From the NCBI GenBank assembly GCA_030760725.1, contig JASWHV010000016.1:45333227-45397226 (forward strand): a stretch of DNA of 64,000 nt. Direction: 5' to 3'. This DNA comes from Neostapfia colusana. Lineage: Eukaryota; Streptophyta; Magnoliopsida; Poales; Poaceae. Positions 46,986 through 58,802 of the stretch are shown here, piece by piece. A program made the position numbers and the translations under genes. Within the stretch, counting starts at the first letter, position 1. Each line of letters starts with the position of its first letter. Below the pieces are notes generated by a model. The model did not search any database. It worked only from the letters and a program-made list of their open reading frames with translations, and was not told where the DNA came from.

Positions 46986-49566
46986 TGAGATCCCCAACCT
47001 CCCCTCTACCGATCTATGCCATAAGATCACAGTTCTAGGCAGAATTCTCGAGGATCCGAAAGTTTCCGGCGAGATCGCCGCTTCCCGCCGCCGTGCGCCG
47101 CCGGCAGCGCCGCCCGCGCTCGATCAGAGCGACGTGGCCGCTTGTGCGCCGTTTATTTTAAATCGCACGATAGGGTTTAAATACCCGCGTACCGGTCTTG
47201 ATTCATTTAAAAATCAGTTTTAGCCCCTGGACTTAATAAAAATTAGGAAAAACACCTCTGATAAGTGTAGCTAGACCCCTGGAAATTTTGAAAATAATAT
47301 TATAGACCCTGTAATGGGGTGAGTTTATCTTTTTAGCCCTGTTTAGTATTTAATTTTGGAAATTGAATATGTAACTAGTGTTTAAAAATTAAAAAGTGGG
47401 ACAAACATATTGTCAAAATTAAGTTAAAGACTTTCTCAGTGTTTAGGAAATTTTGGAGTGAGATAAAAACATATTTTGGACTGAATTGAATCTGTTTAAT
47501 TTATTATTCACAATTAGGGACACATTTTTAAGTAATAAATAGTTTTAGAAAATAGGGAAAATAATTATGAGACAGTTTACATCAGAGGCAAAGGTCAAAA
47601 TATGTTATTAAATTATTTAGGACCAGAACCTATTCTGTTTAGATGATGTGTATTACTAATTTCATAATAAAATACACAATTATGCATAGGAATATAAATC
47701 TGAAAATATAGCAACTAGTAAATGATAAATGAAGTTTTTAAAATCCAAAGAGTTCAGTTTAGGGTTGGTAGAAATTATGAAGGCACATATGGGGAAGAAA
47801 AATACTTTTCATACATACTTGGTAGTGAAAAGGTGTAGTAGTTGAATATAAGAAATTTATTGGAAACTCATATGTATATTATGTAAGTATAAATGTGAAC
47901 ACAAAAGTAGGAATCATATACACATGATTAAGAGTGCATGCAAGCCACAACTCAACACACATAAAGTAACCACAACACATATAATGGTGAAGAACTTTCA
48001 TAAATGTGAATGTGTGGTTTGTATGAAGTAGAAGTGTGAACTATGTCTTATGATTGTTGTTTTTCTTTTGCTATGTGTGATGGTATGATGTAGAACCTGC
48101 TCAAGAGCAAGTTATTCCTTTCCAAGATCAGGACTACCCATTTCAAGAGCAGCAAGAAGGAGGCAAGTGTCCTTGACCACTTTGATCCTATGCTAGGATG
48201 TGTAGCTAGAATTATTTGCATTGTCAATTGAAATATGAAACCCATGTTAGGAAGTTTCCTAGAATTGCATTACCTTGTTTCCTTGTAGCTTGGGTTGGGA
48301 TTTATTTTATCATGTTATTCATTTATGCATATGCTTAGCCATGCTTAGAATGGGATATTTGGGATATGAGATCATCAGTTTATTTTACCATACTCTTGAA
48401 TGAGATATTGTGAGTTATGTAGAGGTAGGGATCAAGGCAAGTTGGATGTTTTGGTTGTGTGCTGGGTGCACGAGACTCGGGTTTGTGTTTAGTACTTGCT
48501 TGGATCCTAAGGACCGGTTCATGGAGCATGTAACCTGGCTTTACAGTGCCAACCACATGCTGAGATGGGGCAGCTTGGCCAATTAATTAGGTGTATCCCC
48601 GGCGTAGTATGGGTGTGTTGGATGGTGCGGGGAGTAGGTGTCAGCTGGACTACCATATGAACCGCAAGGCTCAAGAGGGGGCCACTGCAGCGGGGTTGGA
48701 GCCTCTTGTATGCTGTTAGGGGTGAAACCTCAGTGGGTCCACGCTCGTCGGGAATCCCTTTGTAAAGGCTTCGTAGTGATCTCCTGGCTACACACCTGGG
48801 AAGTGTGAATGTGGTTCGTAGCCACTGGCATAATGGAGGTTCTTTTAGTCCACCCGGCAACGGGGGATGAAATCACAACATATGGGTACAGTGGTACAAA
48901 CTCTGCAGAGTCAAAACTGTCATGACAGCCGTGCTCACGGTCAAGAGCGGCTTGGACTTATTCATGATTAGAGGATTGATGGTTTTGGAAGTTGTGAATG
49001 TTAAGCGGGGAGCTTAACATTGGAAATGATGTTATGGTTATTTGATTATGATGAGGGTACGGGAGCTTGGGACCATTTCATCTATGTAGTAATGTAGGTG
49101 CTTAAAAAGCTAAGGTGATAGGAATTAATTGCATAGTGCTTTAACCATGAGTTCAACCTCTCCTTGTTCTAGCCATGCATGATATAATTTTCCCACACTT
49201 GCTGAGTACCCTTGGTACTCAACCTTGCATATTTGTTGGTTTATATTGCTGCTCAGGTCAAGATAATGAGGTGGTGTATAATGACCAAGACTTTGGACCC
49301 GAAGAAGGTTTCTAGGTTCATGGAGACCCCCGGGCAACGCCTGTGATGGAGCCCTAAAGAATAATATTCCGCTGCTAGTTTATTTACTTGTGATGAACTT
49401 ATTATTGTCCATCGAGACATTTGCTATGTAAGACTTATTTATATTAGACACCTGGCTTGTAATAAATGATGCTTCACTATTTGTCATCACATGTATGAGA
49501 AAATGATCCTGGCATACATGTGTTATTCACTTGGTTGTTCTTCGGAAAAACCGGGTGTGACAGAAG

Positions 49567-49580
49567 TGGTATCAGAGCCA
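49567..49580 (+). promoter_or_regulatory. DelD primer-binding site (tRNA-iMet type)
   Basis: TGGTATCAGAGCCA four bases after the LTR end. Confidence 0.93.
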
Positions 49581-49779
49581 AGGTTGCCCGTAGGAACGTG
49601 GACCTAGGTAGAAATGGACGTATTTAAGGGCTCTATTTTATTAAAAACTATTTTCCAAGGTGTGGGTTGAAAAGTGTTATTTAAGGAGTCATTTTCTTCA
49701 TCTTACCCCAACTTTCATTCAAAATAGGATTTTTGTTTGAGAGTTTATCTAACCTAATTTTAAATTATTTTTGTTTTAG

Positions 49780-50559
49780 ATGGTTCGCATGATTCGCACC
49801 GCTCGCAAGTCCACAGGAGGGAGAGTTCCCGTAGTTGCCCTTGCCGAAAGAGAGGAGAGCCGTCCGGTGACGTACCTTTCCTACGGATTGGCAGTAGGAG
49901 GCTTATTGCGCCGTCTTCGGCGTATGCTCGAAGCCGCCGGCAACACGGGCAAGCTAATTATCCACTATAACTCCACCAGGACCATCCGTGAGAAGAGGGA
50001 AGAATGGAGCTCAGAGATGAGGATTATACACGAAAATCAGCTGCTTAAGATTCACCACTCTCCAGCTTGTCGGGCAACACAGGTCGATGCGGAGAAAGAT
50101 GTCACCTGGGAGGCCATCACCTGCCAGAGTCACATCTATCGTCGCCACTTGGACAAAACGGAGTACATGTATGTCCTCCAACGTGAGAGTGGTACCACGG
50201 AGTACAAGTACCCGCCAGTGCAGCAAGGGACTTCCCATGAGCACATGGACTTGTGCTTGGAGGATGCTGCTATGCTCAGCACTCGACTGCAGGAGTGTCA
50301 ACAAGAGCTTCAGGATGTCCGGGACACCCTGAAGAAAACGGAGGCGTTGCTGCGAGCCTGCTTAAAGGCGAGAGAAAGAGGAGATGGGAATGAACTGTGT
50401 GTCACCGTGAATGATACATGGACTCCTGACTCCCCAGATCGCCGAGCGATCAGGCGTCGTCGCACTTCTCCACCCGCAGCCTCCCCACCCAAAGCAGAGT
50501 CAGAAGGCAGCCGAAATGATGAGGAAGATCCCGAGGAGCCAGCTCAAGAAAACGAGTAA
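49780..50559 (+). CDS. Extra 259-aa ORF with histone H3-tail-like N-terminus
   Basis: Intact ORF between PBS and gag, in an element whose gag-pol is broken. I do not recognise a family. Visible: residues 7-14 are TARKSTGG, identical to plant/animal H3 residues 6-13 spanning K9 and S10, followed by R-V-P where H3 has K-A-P. Residues 6-17 therefore resemble the H3 tail, but the rest does not, so it is not a histone. Residues about 158-198 look like a coiled coil (LSTRLQECQQELQDVRDTLK). RRAIRRRR at 221-228 is a possible nuclear localisation signal. The C-terminus (240-259) is acidic. The ATG is directly preceded by tttttgttttag, a good splice acceptor. Role unknown. Binding of H3-tail readers or writers is inference. 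Confidence 0.75.
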   Translation: MVRMIRTARKSTGGRVPVVALAEREESRPVTYLSYGLAVGGLLRRLRRMLEAAGNTGKLIIHYNSTRTIREKREEWSSEMRIIHENQLLKIHHSPACRATQVDAEKDVTWEAITCQSHIYRRHLDKTEYMYVLQRESGTTEYKYPPVQQGTSHEHMDLCLEDAAMLSTRLQECQQELQDVRDTLKKTEALLRACLKARERGDGNELCVTVNDTWTPDSPDRRAIRRRRTSPPAASPPKAESEGSRNDEEDPEEPAQENE

Positions 50560-50860
50560 CGTAGAGCCTTTCCCTTAAATTAGAAGGATGTCGAGTAGTC
50601 GAGTCGTTACGTAGTTAATGGTGTGTTAATGCTTGGTGTGTGACGTGAGTTGTGGAAGCCATGCGCAATTGTCCACAGCCTCGTCTTTAGATTGTTTTGC
50701 TTTGGTGTGTGAACCCACATGAAATAATAGTGCATCTATTTGGTGTGAGATATGAACCCTTGTAAAAGTATAACAAAGCCTCAACACTTCAAAGTACAAA
50801 CAAATGAAAGTAGTAAGATGATACTAAATGCTTTCAAATTAAATTGGTTGATTCTGCCAG
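50560..50860 (+). other. Spacer between extra ORF and gag
   Basis: AT-rich, non-coding. Ends in ttgattctgccag|ATG, a second possible splice acceptor abutting the gag start. Confidence 0.5.
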
Positions 50861-53800
50861 ATGGCCAGAAGAGGAAAAGGACTTGCTGCCAACCCCGCCA
50901 ACAACAACGATGAGGCATGCAACCCTCATCTTTCTAGAGGCCAGGACCGGGGTGGTCGCCGTGAAGGAGTTGATCCCCTCCACCAAATGCTGGAGAATCA
51001 GAATCAGCTCATCCAGAACTTGACTCAAGTGGTGGCCAACTTGCATCAAGTTCCACCTCCACAAGCTGCACCATGCCAACCAAGGTTGAGTGAGTTTCTA
51101 GGAACTCAACCTCCAAAGTTTGCAAGTGCTGCTGAACCTCTGGAGGCAGATGATTGGCTGAAGACCATTGAAAGTAAGATGAGGATCATACAATGCCAAG
51201 GGTATGAGAGGGTGCTGTTTGCCTCTCATCAATTGCATGGACCTGCTGCTGATTGGTGGACCGCCTACGTGGCCGCCCATCATGACCCTGATAACATCAC
51301 TTGGGAAGAGTTCAAGCGTAGCTTCCGCAACCATTACATCCCAAGAGGTGAACTCAAAAACAAGAGGAAGGAGTTTTTGGGACTGCAGCAGGGAAACATG
51401 ACGGTGAGGGAATACCTCACTAAATTTACTCAACTATCCCGTTATGCCCCACGAGACATAGAGACTGATGAGCAGAAACAAGATTGTTTCGTGGAAGGAC
51501 TTACCGCGGAGATGCAGTGTGCAATGTCCTCAAATGAGTATGAAAGCTTCCAAAAGATGGTGGACAGAGCATTTGTGGTAGAAAGGAAGCTAAAGGCCTT
51601 GGAAAATGAGAATAAGAGGAAGGTCGGGTGGTCACATCAAGCCTCAGGGAGCAACACCCGCCCACGTATGATGCAGCAACCTACGGGGCAGACGAGCCGT
51701 GCTGCGGTACCCTATTCAGCACCAAGAGGGTACAATCCAAACTACAGGCCTCCCGCAGCACCAGCACAGCCGCAATGTCAGTTTGTGCAGCAGCCTCGCC
51801 CCGCATATCCACCTCGACCAGCAGTGCAAGGACCCCCAAACCAACCCCAAGACAACAAAGGCCAGGCATCTAAGATTGGGGTGCAATGTTTTAGCTGTGG
51901 TGAAGTGGGGCACTACGCCCATAAATGCCCAAAGAAGAAGCCTGCGCCGCCACAACAGCAGAATGTAATGAGAGGACGGGTGAACCACGTCACTATGGAG
52001 GAAGCACAAGAGGCACCCGACATGGTAGTTGGTAAGTTTCCTGCCAATTTACACCTTGCAACCCTGCTGTTTGATTCTGGTGCTACCCACTCGTTCATTG
52101 CTCAAGGGTTTGTTAAGAAGCATGACCTAGCAACCACACAAATGAACCATATGCTAGCTGTAAACTCTCCAGGTGGAGAAATAAGGACAAAACAAGTGTG
52201 TCCCAAAGTGAACCTAGACATTAACGGGGTAGTATTTACTGCTAACCTCATAGTGATAGATTCACAAGGGATAGATATTATTTTGGGTATGGATTGGTTG
52301 ATCAAACATAAAGGAATCATCCATTGTTCGACCAGAACGGTGGAACTAACTCACCCTAGTGGCACAAGAGTAAAGTTCATAACGATACATGAGCCTAGGA
52401 GGGACATTAAATTAAATCAAGTTGAGGTGAAAGTTGAGGAAATCAGGACTATAAGGGAATATCCAGATGTTTTTCCGGAGGAGTTGCCAGGTATGCCTCC
52501 CGACCGTGAAGTGGAATTCGCAATTGAGCTAGTACCGGGAACAGCCCCGATATACAAGAGACCTTATCGGATGGACTCCAAGCAGCTAGAAGAACTCAAG
52601 GATCATTTGAGAGAATTGACGGAGAAGGGGTATATTCGCCCTAGTTCCTCACCATGGGGAGCTTCGGTGATATTTGTGCCCAAGAAAGACGGAACCCAAA
52701 GGTTATGCGTGGATTACCGTGCTTTGAATGAGGTAACCATCAAGAACAAGTACCCATTGCCTCGCATTGAAGACTTGTTTGATCAGTTGAGGGGAGCTTG
52801 TGTGTTCTCGAAAATTGATCTCAGGTCGGGATACCACTAACTCAAGATAAGGCAATCTGATATTCCCAAGACAGCTTTCGTATCTCGGTACGGACTGTAT
52901 GAATACACTGTCATGCCTTTCGGGCTAACCAATGCCCCGGCATACTTCATGTATCTCATGAACAAGGTATTCATGGAATATCTGGACAAATTTGTGGTGG
53001 TTTTCATAGATGACATTCTCGTCTTCTCCAAAGATGAAGAAGAACATGAGAAACATCTAAGGTTGGTGTTGCAGAGGCTGAGAGAACACCAACTATATGC
53101 CAAGTTGAGCAAGTGTGAGTTTTGGCTGAAGAGAGTTCCCTTTTTAGGACATATAATCTCGGAGGGAGGAATCTCCGTAGATCCCGCCAAAATCGAGGAT
53201 ATCCAGAAGTGGAAGATCCCTGAAAATGTCGGGGAAGTTCGAAGCTTTTTGGGATTGGCTGGGTACTATCGACGGTTTATTGAGGGATTCTCCAAGATCT
53301 CGAGACCTCTCACCAAACTGTTGGAGAAGGGAATCACATTCACCTGGACGCCACAGTGCAAGACGAGCTTTCAGGAGCTAAAGAAGAGACTGACAACAGC
53401 CCCAGTGTTGGTTATGCCAGATATGCAGAAGAGTTTCACAGTGTACTGCGATGCCTCTGGAAACGGGTTGGGATGTGTTCTCATGCAAGAAGGACATGTC
53501 GTGGCTTATGCATCCCGGCAGCTTCGGAAGCACGAGAAAAACTATCCTACACATGACCTAGAACTAGCCGCAGTGGTACACGCGTTGAAAATTTGGCGAC
53601 ACTATTTGATGGGGAAGAGGACAGAGATATATACGGATCATAAGAGTTTGAAGTACATTTTCACACAGCCAGATCTCAACCTCAGACAAAGGAGATGGTT
53701 AGAGCTAATCAATGACTTTGATGTGGGCATCAACTATCATCCTGGGAAAGCAAACGTCGTGGCCGATGCTTTGAGTCGGAAAGTGCAGGTCAATAAGTTG

Positions 53801-55330
53801 AGCTTGAAGGACATGCCTGCAAAATTGAAGGACGAGGTTATAAGGCTCAATCTATGTCTAGTAAATAGTGGTGAAGCCATCGCCATGGAAGTGGACTCCA
53901 CACTCGAGCGAGATATACGCGAGGGCCAAAAGAATGATGAGAAGATACAAGAGATCAGACAGCTCATCAAGGAAAATAAAGCTCCTGGTTTTAGAGAGGA
54001 TGAACAAGGAACGGTGTGGCACGGGAAAAGAATCTGTGTGCCAGAAGTAAAGGAGATCCGTGAATTGATTTTGAAGGAGGCTCATGATTCCGACTATTCC
54101 ATTCATCCTGGGAGTACGAAGATGTACCAGGACCTCAAGAGCAGGTATTGGTGGTATGGCATGAAGCGAGATGTCGTGGAACATGTTGCCCTATGTGACA
54201 CATGTCAGTTGGTGAAAGCAGAACATCAATGACCCGCGGGATTATTGCAACCACTCAAAGTGCCTGAATGGAAATGGGAAGAAATCAGCATGGATTTCAT
54301 CGTGGGATTGCCTAGGACCCAATCAGGGTATGATTCAATATGGGTCATCATTGATAGGCTAACCAAGGTAACTCATTTCATCCCCGTGAAAGAAAGCTAC
54401 AGCGGATCCAAATTGGCAGAATTGTACATGTCAAGGATCGTGTGTTACCATGGAGTGCCAAAGAAGATAGTGTCGGACCGAGGGACACAGTTCACCTCGA
54501 GGTTTTGGCAGAAGTTGCATGAAACCATGGGAACCCATCTGAACTTCAGCTCTGCCTATCATCCCCAAACTGACGGGCAGACGGAGAGAACCAATCGGAT
54601 CCTTGAAGATATGTTAAGGGCATGTGCACTCAAAAACAACAGGAGTTGGGACAAGAACTTACCGTATGCGGAGTTTTCCTATAACAACAGCTATCAAGCT
54701 AGTATGAAAATGTCACCGTTTGAAGCTTTGTATGGAAGGAAGTGCAGAACTCCCCTATTTTGGAACTAAACAGGAGAAAGTAAAGTGTTTGGTCCAGAAG
54801 TGCTACAAGAAGCCGAGGCGAAGGTGAGGGAGATTCGCAACAACTTGAGGATAGCACAGACACGCCAAAAGAGCTATGCCGATGTACGAAGAAGAGAGCT
54901 CGTTTTCAACGTGGGAGATTATGTTTATCTCAAGGTGTCCCCTATCAGAGGACTTCATCGGTTCAAGGTGAAAGGGAAGTTGTCACCTCGATACATCGGA
55001 CCCTTTCAAGTTTTGGAAAGGAAAGGCGAAGTGGCGTATCAACTAGAGTTACCGGTTCATCTATCGGATGTGCACGATGTATTCCATGTGTCACAACTCA
55101 AGAAATGTCTGAGGACGCCTGAAGAGGTGTTACCCATGAATGAAGTGGATGTAGCAGAGGATTTGTCTTATGCCGAGCAACCATACAAGATTTTGGAGAC
55201 AATGGAACGCCTCACCAGAAATAAAAGAATCCGGATGTGCAAAGTGCAGTGGAAGCATCACTCAGAAGAGGAAGCCACCTGGGAGCGGGAAGATGAGCTC
55301 AAGGCACAATTTCCGGAATTGTTTTCTTAG
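50861..55330 (+). pseudogene. DelD gag-pol polyprotein with three premature stops
   Basis: One continuous frame of 1,490 codons from ATG 50861 to TAG 55330, interrupted only by stops at 52838, 54230 and 54767. Domains in order: gag core (about residues 60-200); proline/glutamine-rich linker; CCHC knuckle CFSCGEVGHYAHKC (residues 343-356); protease DSGATHSF (D405); RT (LCVDYRALN, FIDD at 53003-53014); RNase H (TVYCDASGNGLGCVL, TDHKSLKYI); integrase HHCC (54090-54220) and DDE (MDFIVGLP, SDRGTQF, QTERTNRILE); GPF motif (PRYIGPFQVL); terminal chromodomain (KVQWKHHSEEEATWERE). Related elements have a coding residue at each stop position. Each stop could arise by one C-to-T change. Fits the Del/Tekay chromovirus lineage, in which the chromodomain guides integration to H3K9-methylated chromatin. 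Confidence 0.95.
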
Positions 55331-55360
55331 AAACACCAATCTCGAGGATGAGATTTCTTT

Positions 55361-55375
55361 TAAGGGGGGTAGAGC
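55361..55375 (+). promoter_or_regulatory. DelD polypurine tract
   Basis: TAAGGGGGGTAGAGC before TGTAACACCC. The same tract stands at 46290-46304 before the middle LTR, which shows that an internal region once ended there. Confidence 0.9.
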
Positions 55376-58300
55376 TGTAACACCCAAAAATTTTGATTTA
55401 AAACCTTAAATCATGTTAAGAGGGGAATTTAAAAAATTTTGGACGTGTTGCATGTTTTGCAAAAATTCAAATTCAAACTGGAATTCAAATTAAACTCAAA
55501 TCAGAAAAGAAATGGAAAAAAAAAGAGAAAACAGAAAAAAACCGGCCAGTGGGCCGAAACCCACCAGCCGGCCCAACTTACCCCACGCCAGCCCGCAGCC
55601 GCGCGCCCGCGCTCTCTCACACTGATAGGCGGGACCCACCGATCTTCGTCTACCTCGCGCCGCGCCGAACTCCCCCGCGCCCGAATCGAAACCGATCGGG
55701 ATTTCGACGTAAACCCCGCTGAGTTCTGTTCGTAGCCGACGCGGACATGATCTAAACCACCCCGCCGCCCTCCCCCGTCTATAAAAACCCCGGCCTCATT
55801 CTGTTTTTCCCACGCGATCGCCGATTTTTACTCCGGTGAGAACCGAGACTTCTCCGGTGAATTCTGGCCGATCTAAGCTCGGAAACTCCGATCTAACTCG
55901 CTGGTCTTGATCCACCGCCTCCGGGGAACCTTGCAGGTGCAGAAAACTCGGTGACTTGCGGTGTAAACACAGCACCGACGAGCTTCGCCGTGGTTTTGCC
56001 TCGGACCTCGCCGCCGATCACCTTCCAGGACCTCCGAGCTCAAGAAAACCCCCGAGGTGAGATCCCCGACCTCCCCTCTACCGATCTATGCCATAAGATC
56101 ACAGTTCTAGGCAGAATTCTCGAGGATCCGAAAGTTTCCGGCGAGATCGCCGCTTCCCGCCACCGTGCGCCGCCGGCAGCGCCGCCCGCGCTCGATCAGA
56201 GCGACGTGGCCGCTTGTGCGCCGTTTATTTTAAATCGCACGGTAGGGTTTAAATACCCGCGTACCGGTTCGGCGTTATAATCTCAGCCGTCGGTTTAAAA
56301 TTTGACGGTCCACGTCAGCCCCGCGTTATAAAGACTAGAAATCTTACGTGCTACCCCCTGGGGTTCTCGGGAAATAAGAGCTAGCCCCGGAAACTTCTGA
56401 TCTAGCCACTGGAACTCCAGAAAATCATGTAAATTCATTTAAAAATCAGTTTTAGCCCCTGGACTTAATAAAAATTAGGAAAAACACCTCTGATAAGTGT
56501 AGCTAGACCCTTGGAAATTTTGAAAATAATATTATAGACCCTATAATGGGGTGAGTTTATCTTTTTAGCCCTGTTTAGTATTTAATTTAGGAAATTGAAT
56601 ATGTAACTAGTGTTTAAAAATTAAAAAGTGGGACAAACATATTGTCAAAATTAAGTTAAAGACTTTCTCAGTGTTTAGGAAATTTTGGAGTGAGATAAAA
56701 ACATATTTTGGACTGAATTGAATCTGTTTAATTTATTATTCACAAATAGGGACACATTTTTAAGTAATAAATAGTTTTAGAAAATAGGGAAAATAATTAT
56801 GAGATAGTTTACATCAGAGGCAAAGGTCAAAATATGTTATTAAATTATTTAGGACCAGAACCTATTCTGTTTAGATGATGTGTATTACTAATTTCATAAT
56901 AAAATACACAATTATGCATAGGAATATAAATCTGAAAATATAGCAACTAGTAAATGATAAATGGAGTTTTTAAAATCCAAAGAGTTCAGTTTAGGGTTGG
57001 TAGAAATTATGAATGCACATATGGGGAAGAAAAATACTTTTCATACATACTTGGTAGTGAAAAGGTGTAGTAGTTGAATATAAGAAATTTATTGGAAACT
57101 CATATATATATTATGTAAGTATAAATGTGAACATAAAAGTAGGAATCATATACACATGATTAAGAGTGCATGCAAGCCACAACTCAACACACATAAAGTA
57201 ACCACAACACATATAATGGTGAAGAACTTTCATAAATGTGAATGTGTGGTTTGTATGAAGTAGAAGTGTGAACTATGTCTTATGATTGTTGTTTTTCTTT
57301 TGCTATGTGTGATGGTATGATGTAGAACCTGCTCAAGAGCAAGTTATTCCTTTCCAAGATCAGGACTACCCATTTCAAGAGCAGCAAGAAGGAGGCAAGT
57401 GTCCTTGACCACTTTGATCCTATGCTAGGATGTGTAGCTAGAATTATTTGCATTGTCAATTGAAATATGAAACCCATGTTAGGAAGTTTCCCTAGAATTG
57501 CATTACCTTGTTTCCTTGTAGCTTGGGTTGGGATTTATTTTATCATGTTATTCATTATTATGCATATGCTTAGCCATGCTTAGAATGGGATATTTGGGAT
57601 ATGAGATCATCAGTTTATTTTACCATACTCTTGAATGAGATATTGTGAGTTATGTAGAGGTAGGGATCAAGGCAAGTTGGATGTTTTGGTTGTGTGCTGG
57701 GTGCACGAGACTCGGGTTTGTGTTTAGTACTTGCCTGGATCCTAAGGACCGGTTCATGGAGCATGTAACCTGGCTTTACAGTGCCAACCACATGCTGAGA
57801 TGGGGCAGCTTGGCCAATTAATTAGGTGTATCCCTGGCGTAGTATGGGTGTGTTGGATGGTGCGGGGAGTAGGTGTCAGCTGGACTACCATATGAACCGC
57901 AAGGCTCAAGAGGGGGCCACTGCAGCGGGGTTGGAGCCTCTTGTATGCTGTTAGGGGTGAAACCTCAGTGGGCCCACGCTCGTCGGGAATCCCTTTGTAA
58001 AGGCTTCGTAGTGATCTCCTGGTTACACACCTGGGAAGTGTGAATGTGGTTCGTAGCCACTGGCATAATGGAGGTTCTTTTAGTCCACCCGGCAACGGGG
58101 GATGAAATCACAACATGTGGGTACAGTGGTACAAACTCTGCAGAGTCAAAACTGTCATGACAGCTGTGCTCACGGTCAAGAGCGGCTTGGACTTATTCAT
58201 GATTAGAGGATTGATGGTTTTGGAAGTTGTGAATGTTAAGCGGGGAGCTTAACATTGGAAATGATGTTATGGTTATTTGATTATGATGAGGGTACGGGAG

Positions 58301-58797
58301 CTTGGGACCATTTCATCTATGTAGTAATGTAGGTGCTTAAAAAGCTAAGGTGATAGGAATTAATTGCATAGTGCTTTAACCATGAGTTCAACCTCTCCTT
58401 GTTCTAGCCATGCATGATATAATTTTCCCACACTTGCTGAGTACCCTTGGTACTCAACCTTGCATATTTGTTGGTTTATTTTGCTGCTCAGGTCAAGATA
58501 ATGAGGTGGTGTATAATGACCAAGACTTTGGACCCGAAGAAGGTTTCTAGGTTCATGGAGACCCCCGGGCAACGCCTGTGATGGAGCCCTAAAGAATAAT
58601 ATTCCGCTGCTAGTTTATTTACTTGTGATGAACTTATTATTGTCCATCGAGACATTTGCTATGTAAAACTTATTTATATTAGACACCTGGCTTGTAATAA
58701 ATGATGCTTCACTATTTGTCATCACATGTATGAGAAAATGATCCTGGCATACATGTGTTATTCACTTGGTTGTTCTTCGGAAAAACCAGGTGTGACA
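55376..58797 (+). repeat. DelD 3' LTR
   Basis: 3,422 bp, TGTAACACCC...GTGTGACA. Near identical to the middle LTR, and keeps the 56267-56438 segment deleted there. Confidence 0.95.
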
Positions 58798-58802
58798 GAT
58801 AC

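Larger units (their letters stand above)
46305..49562 (+). repeat. DelD middle LTR (functional 5' LTR position)
   Basis: 3,258 bp, TGTAACACCC...GGTGTGACA. TATA (tctataaaaacc) at 46708-46715, a GC-rich leader, a splice-donor consensus GAG|GTGAGA at 46984/46985, then a long AT-rich part. Lacks about 165-170 bp present in the 3' LTR (56267-56438), replaced by a few bases at about 47192. Confidence 0.93.
46100..58797 (+). mobile_element. DelD: Del/Tekay-like chromovirus with extra LTR scar, TSD GATAC
   Basis: Plus-strand element with TSD GATAC at 46095-46099 and 58798-58802, inserted in the SirE ORF. Order: LTR fragment and pol-end scar (46100-46304), LTR (46305-49562), PBS, extra ORF (49780-50559), gag-pol (50861-55330), PPT, 3' LTR (55376-58797). 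The two full LTRs are almost identical except for one deletion, so this is the youngest element in the window. Confidence 0.95.

Noticed and set aside
48519..48860. 113-codon minus-strand ORF repeated at 57754 and 61842
   Set aside because: It appears three times only because it lies in LTRs of the DelD family, antisense to the transcript. No homology or start context seen.
49780..50559. Truncated histone H3 gene
   Set aside because: Only about residues 6-17 match H3. The histone-fold region and the rest of the tail are absent, and the ORF lies inside a retrotransposon.
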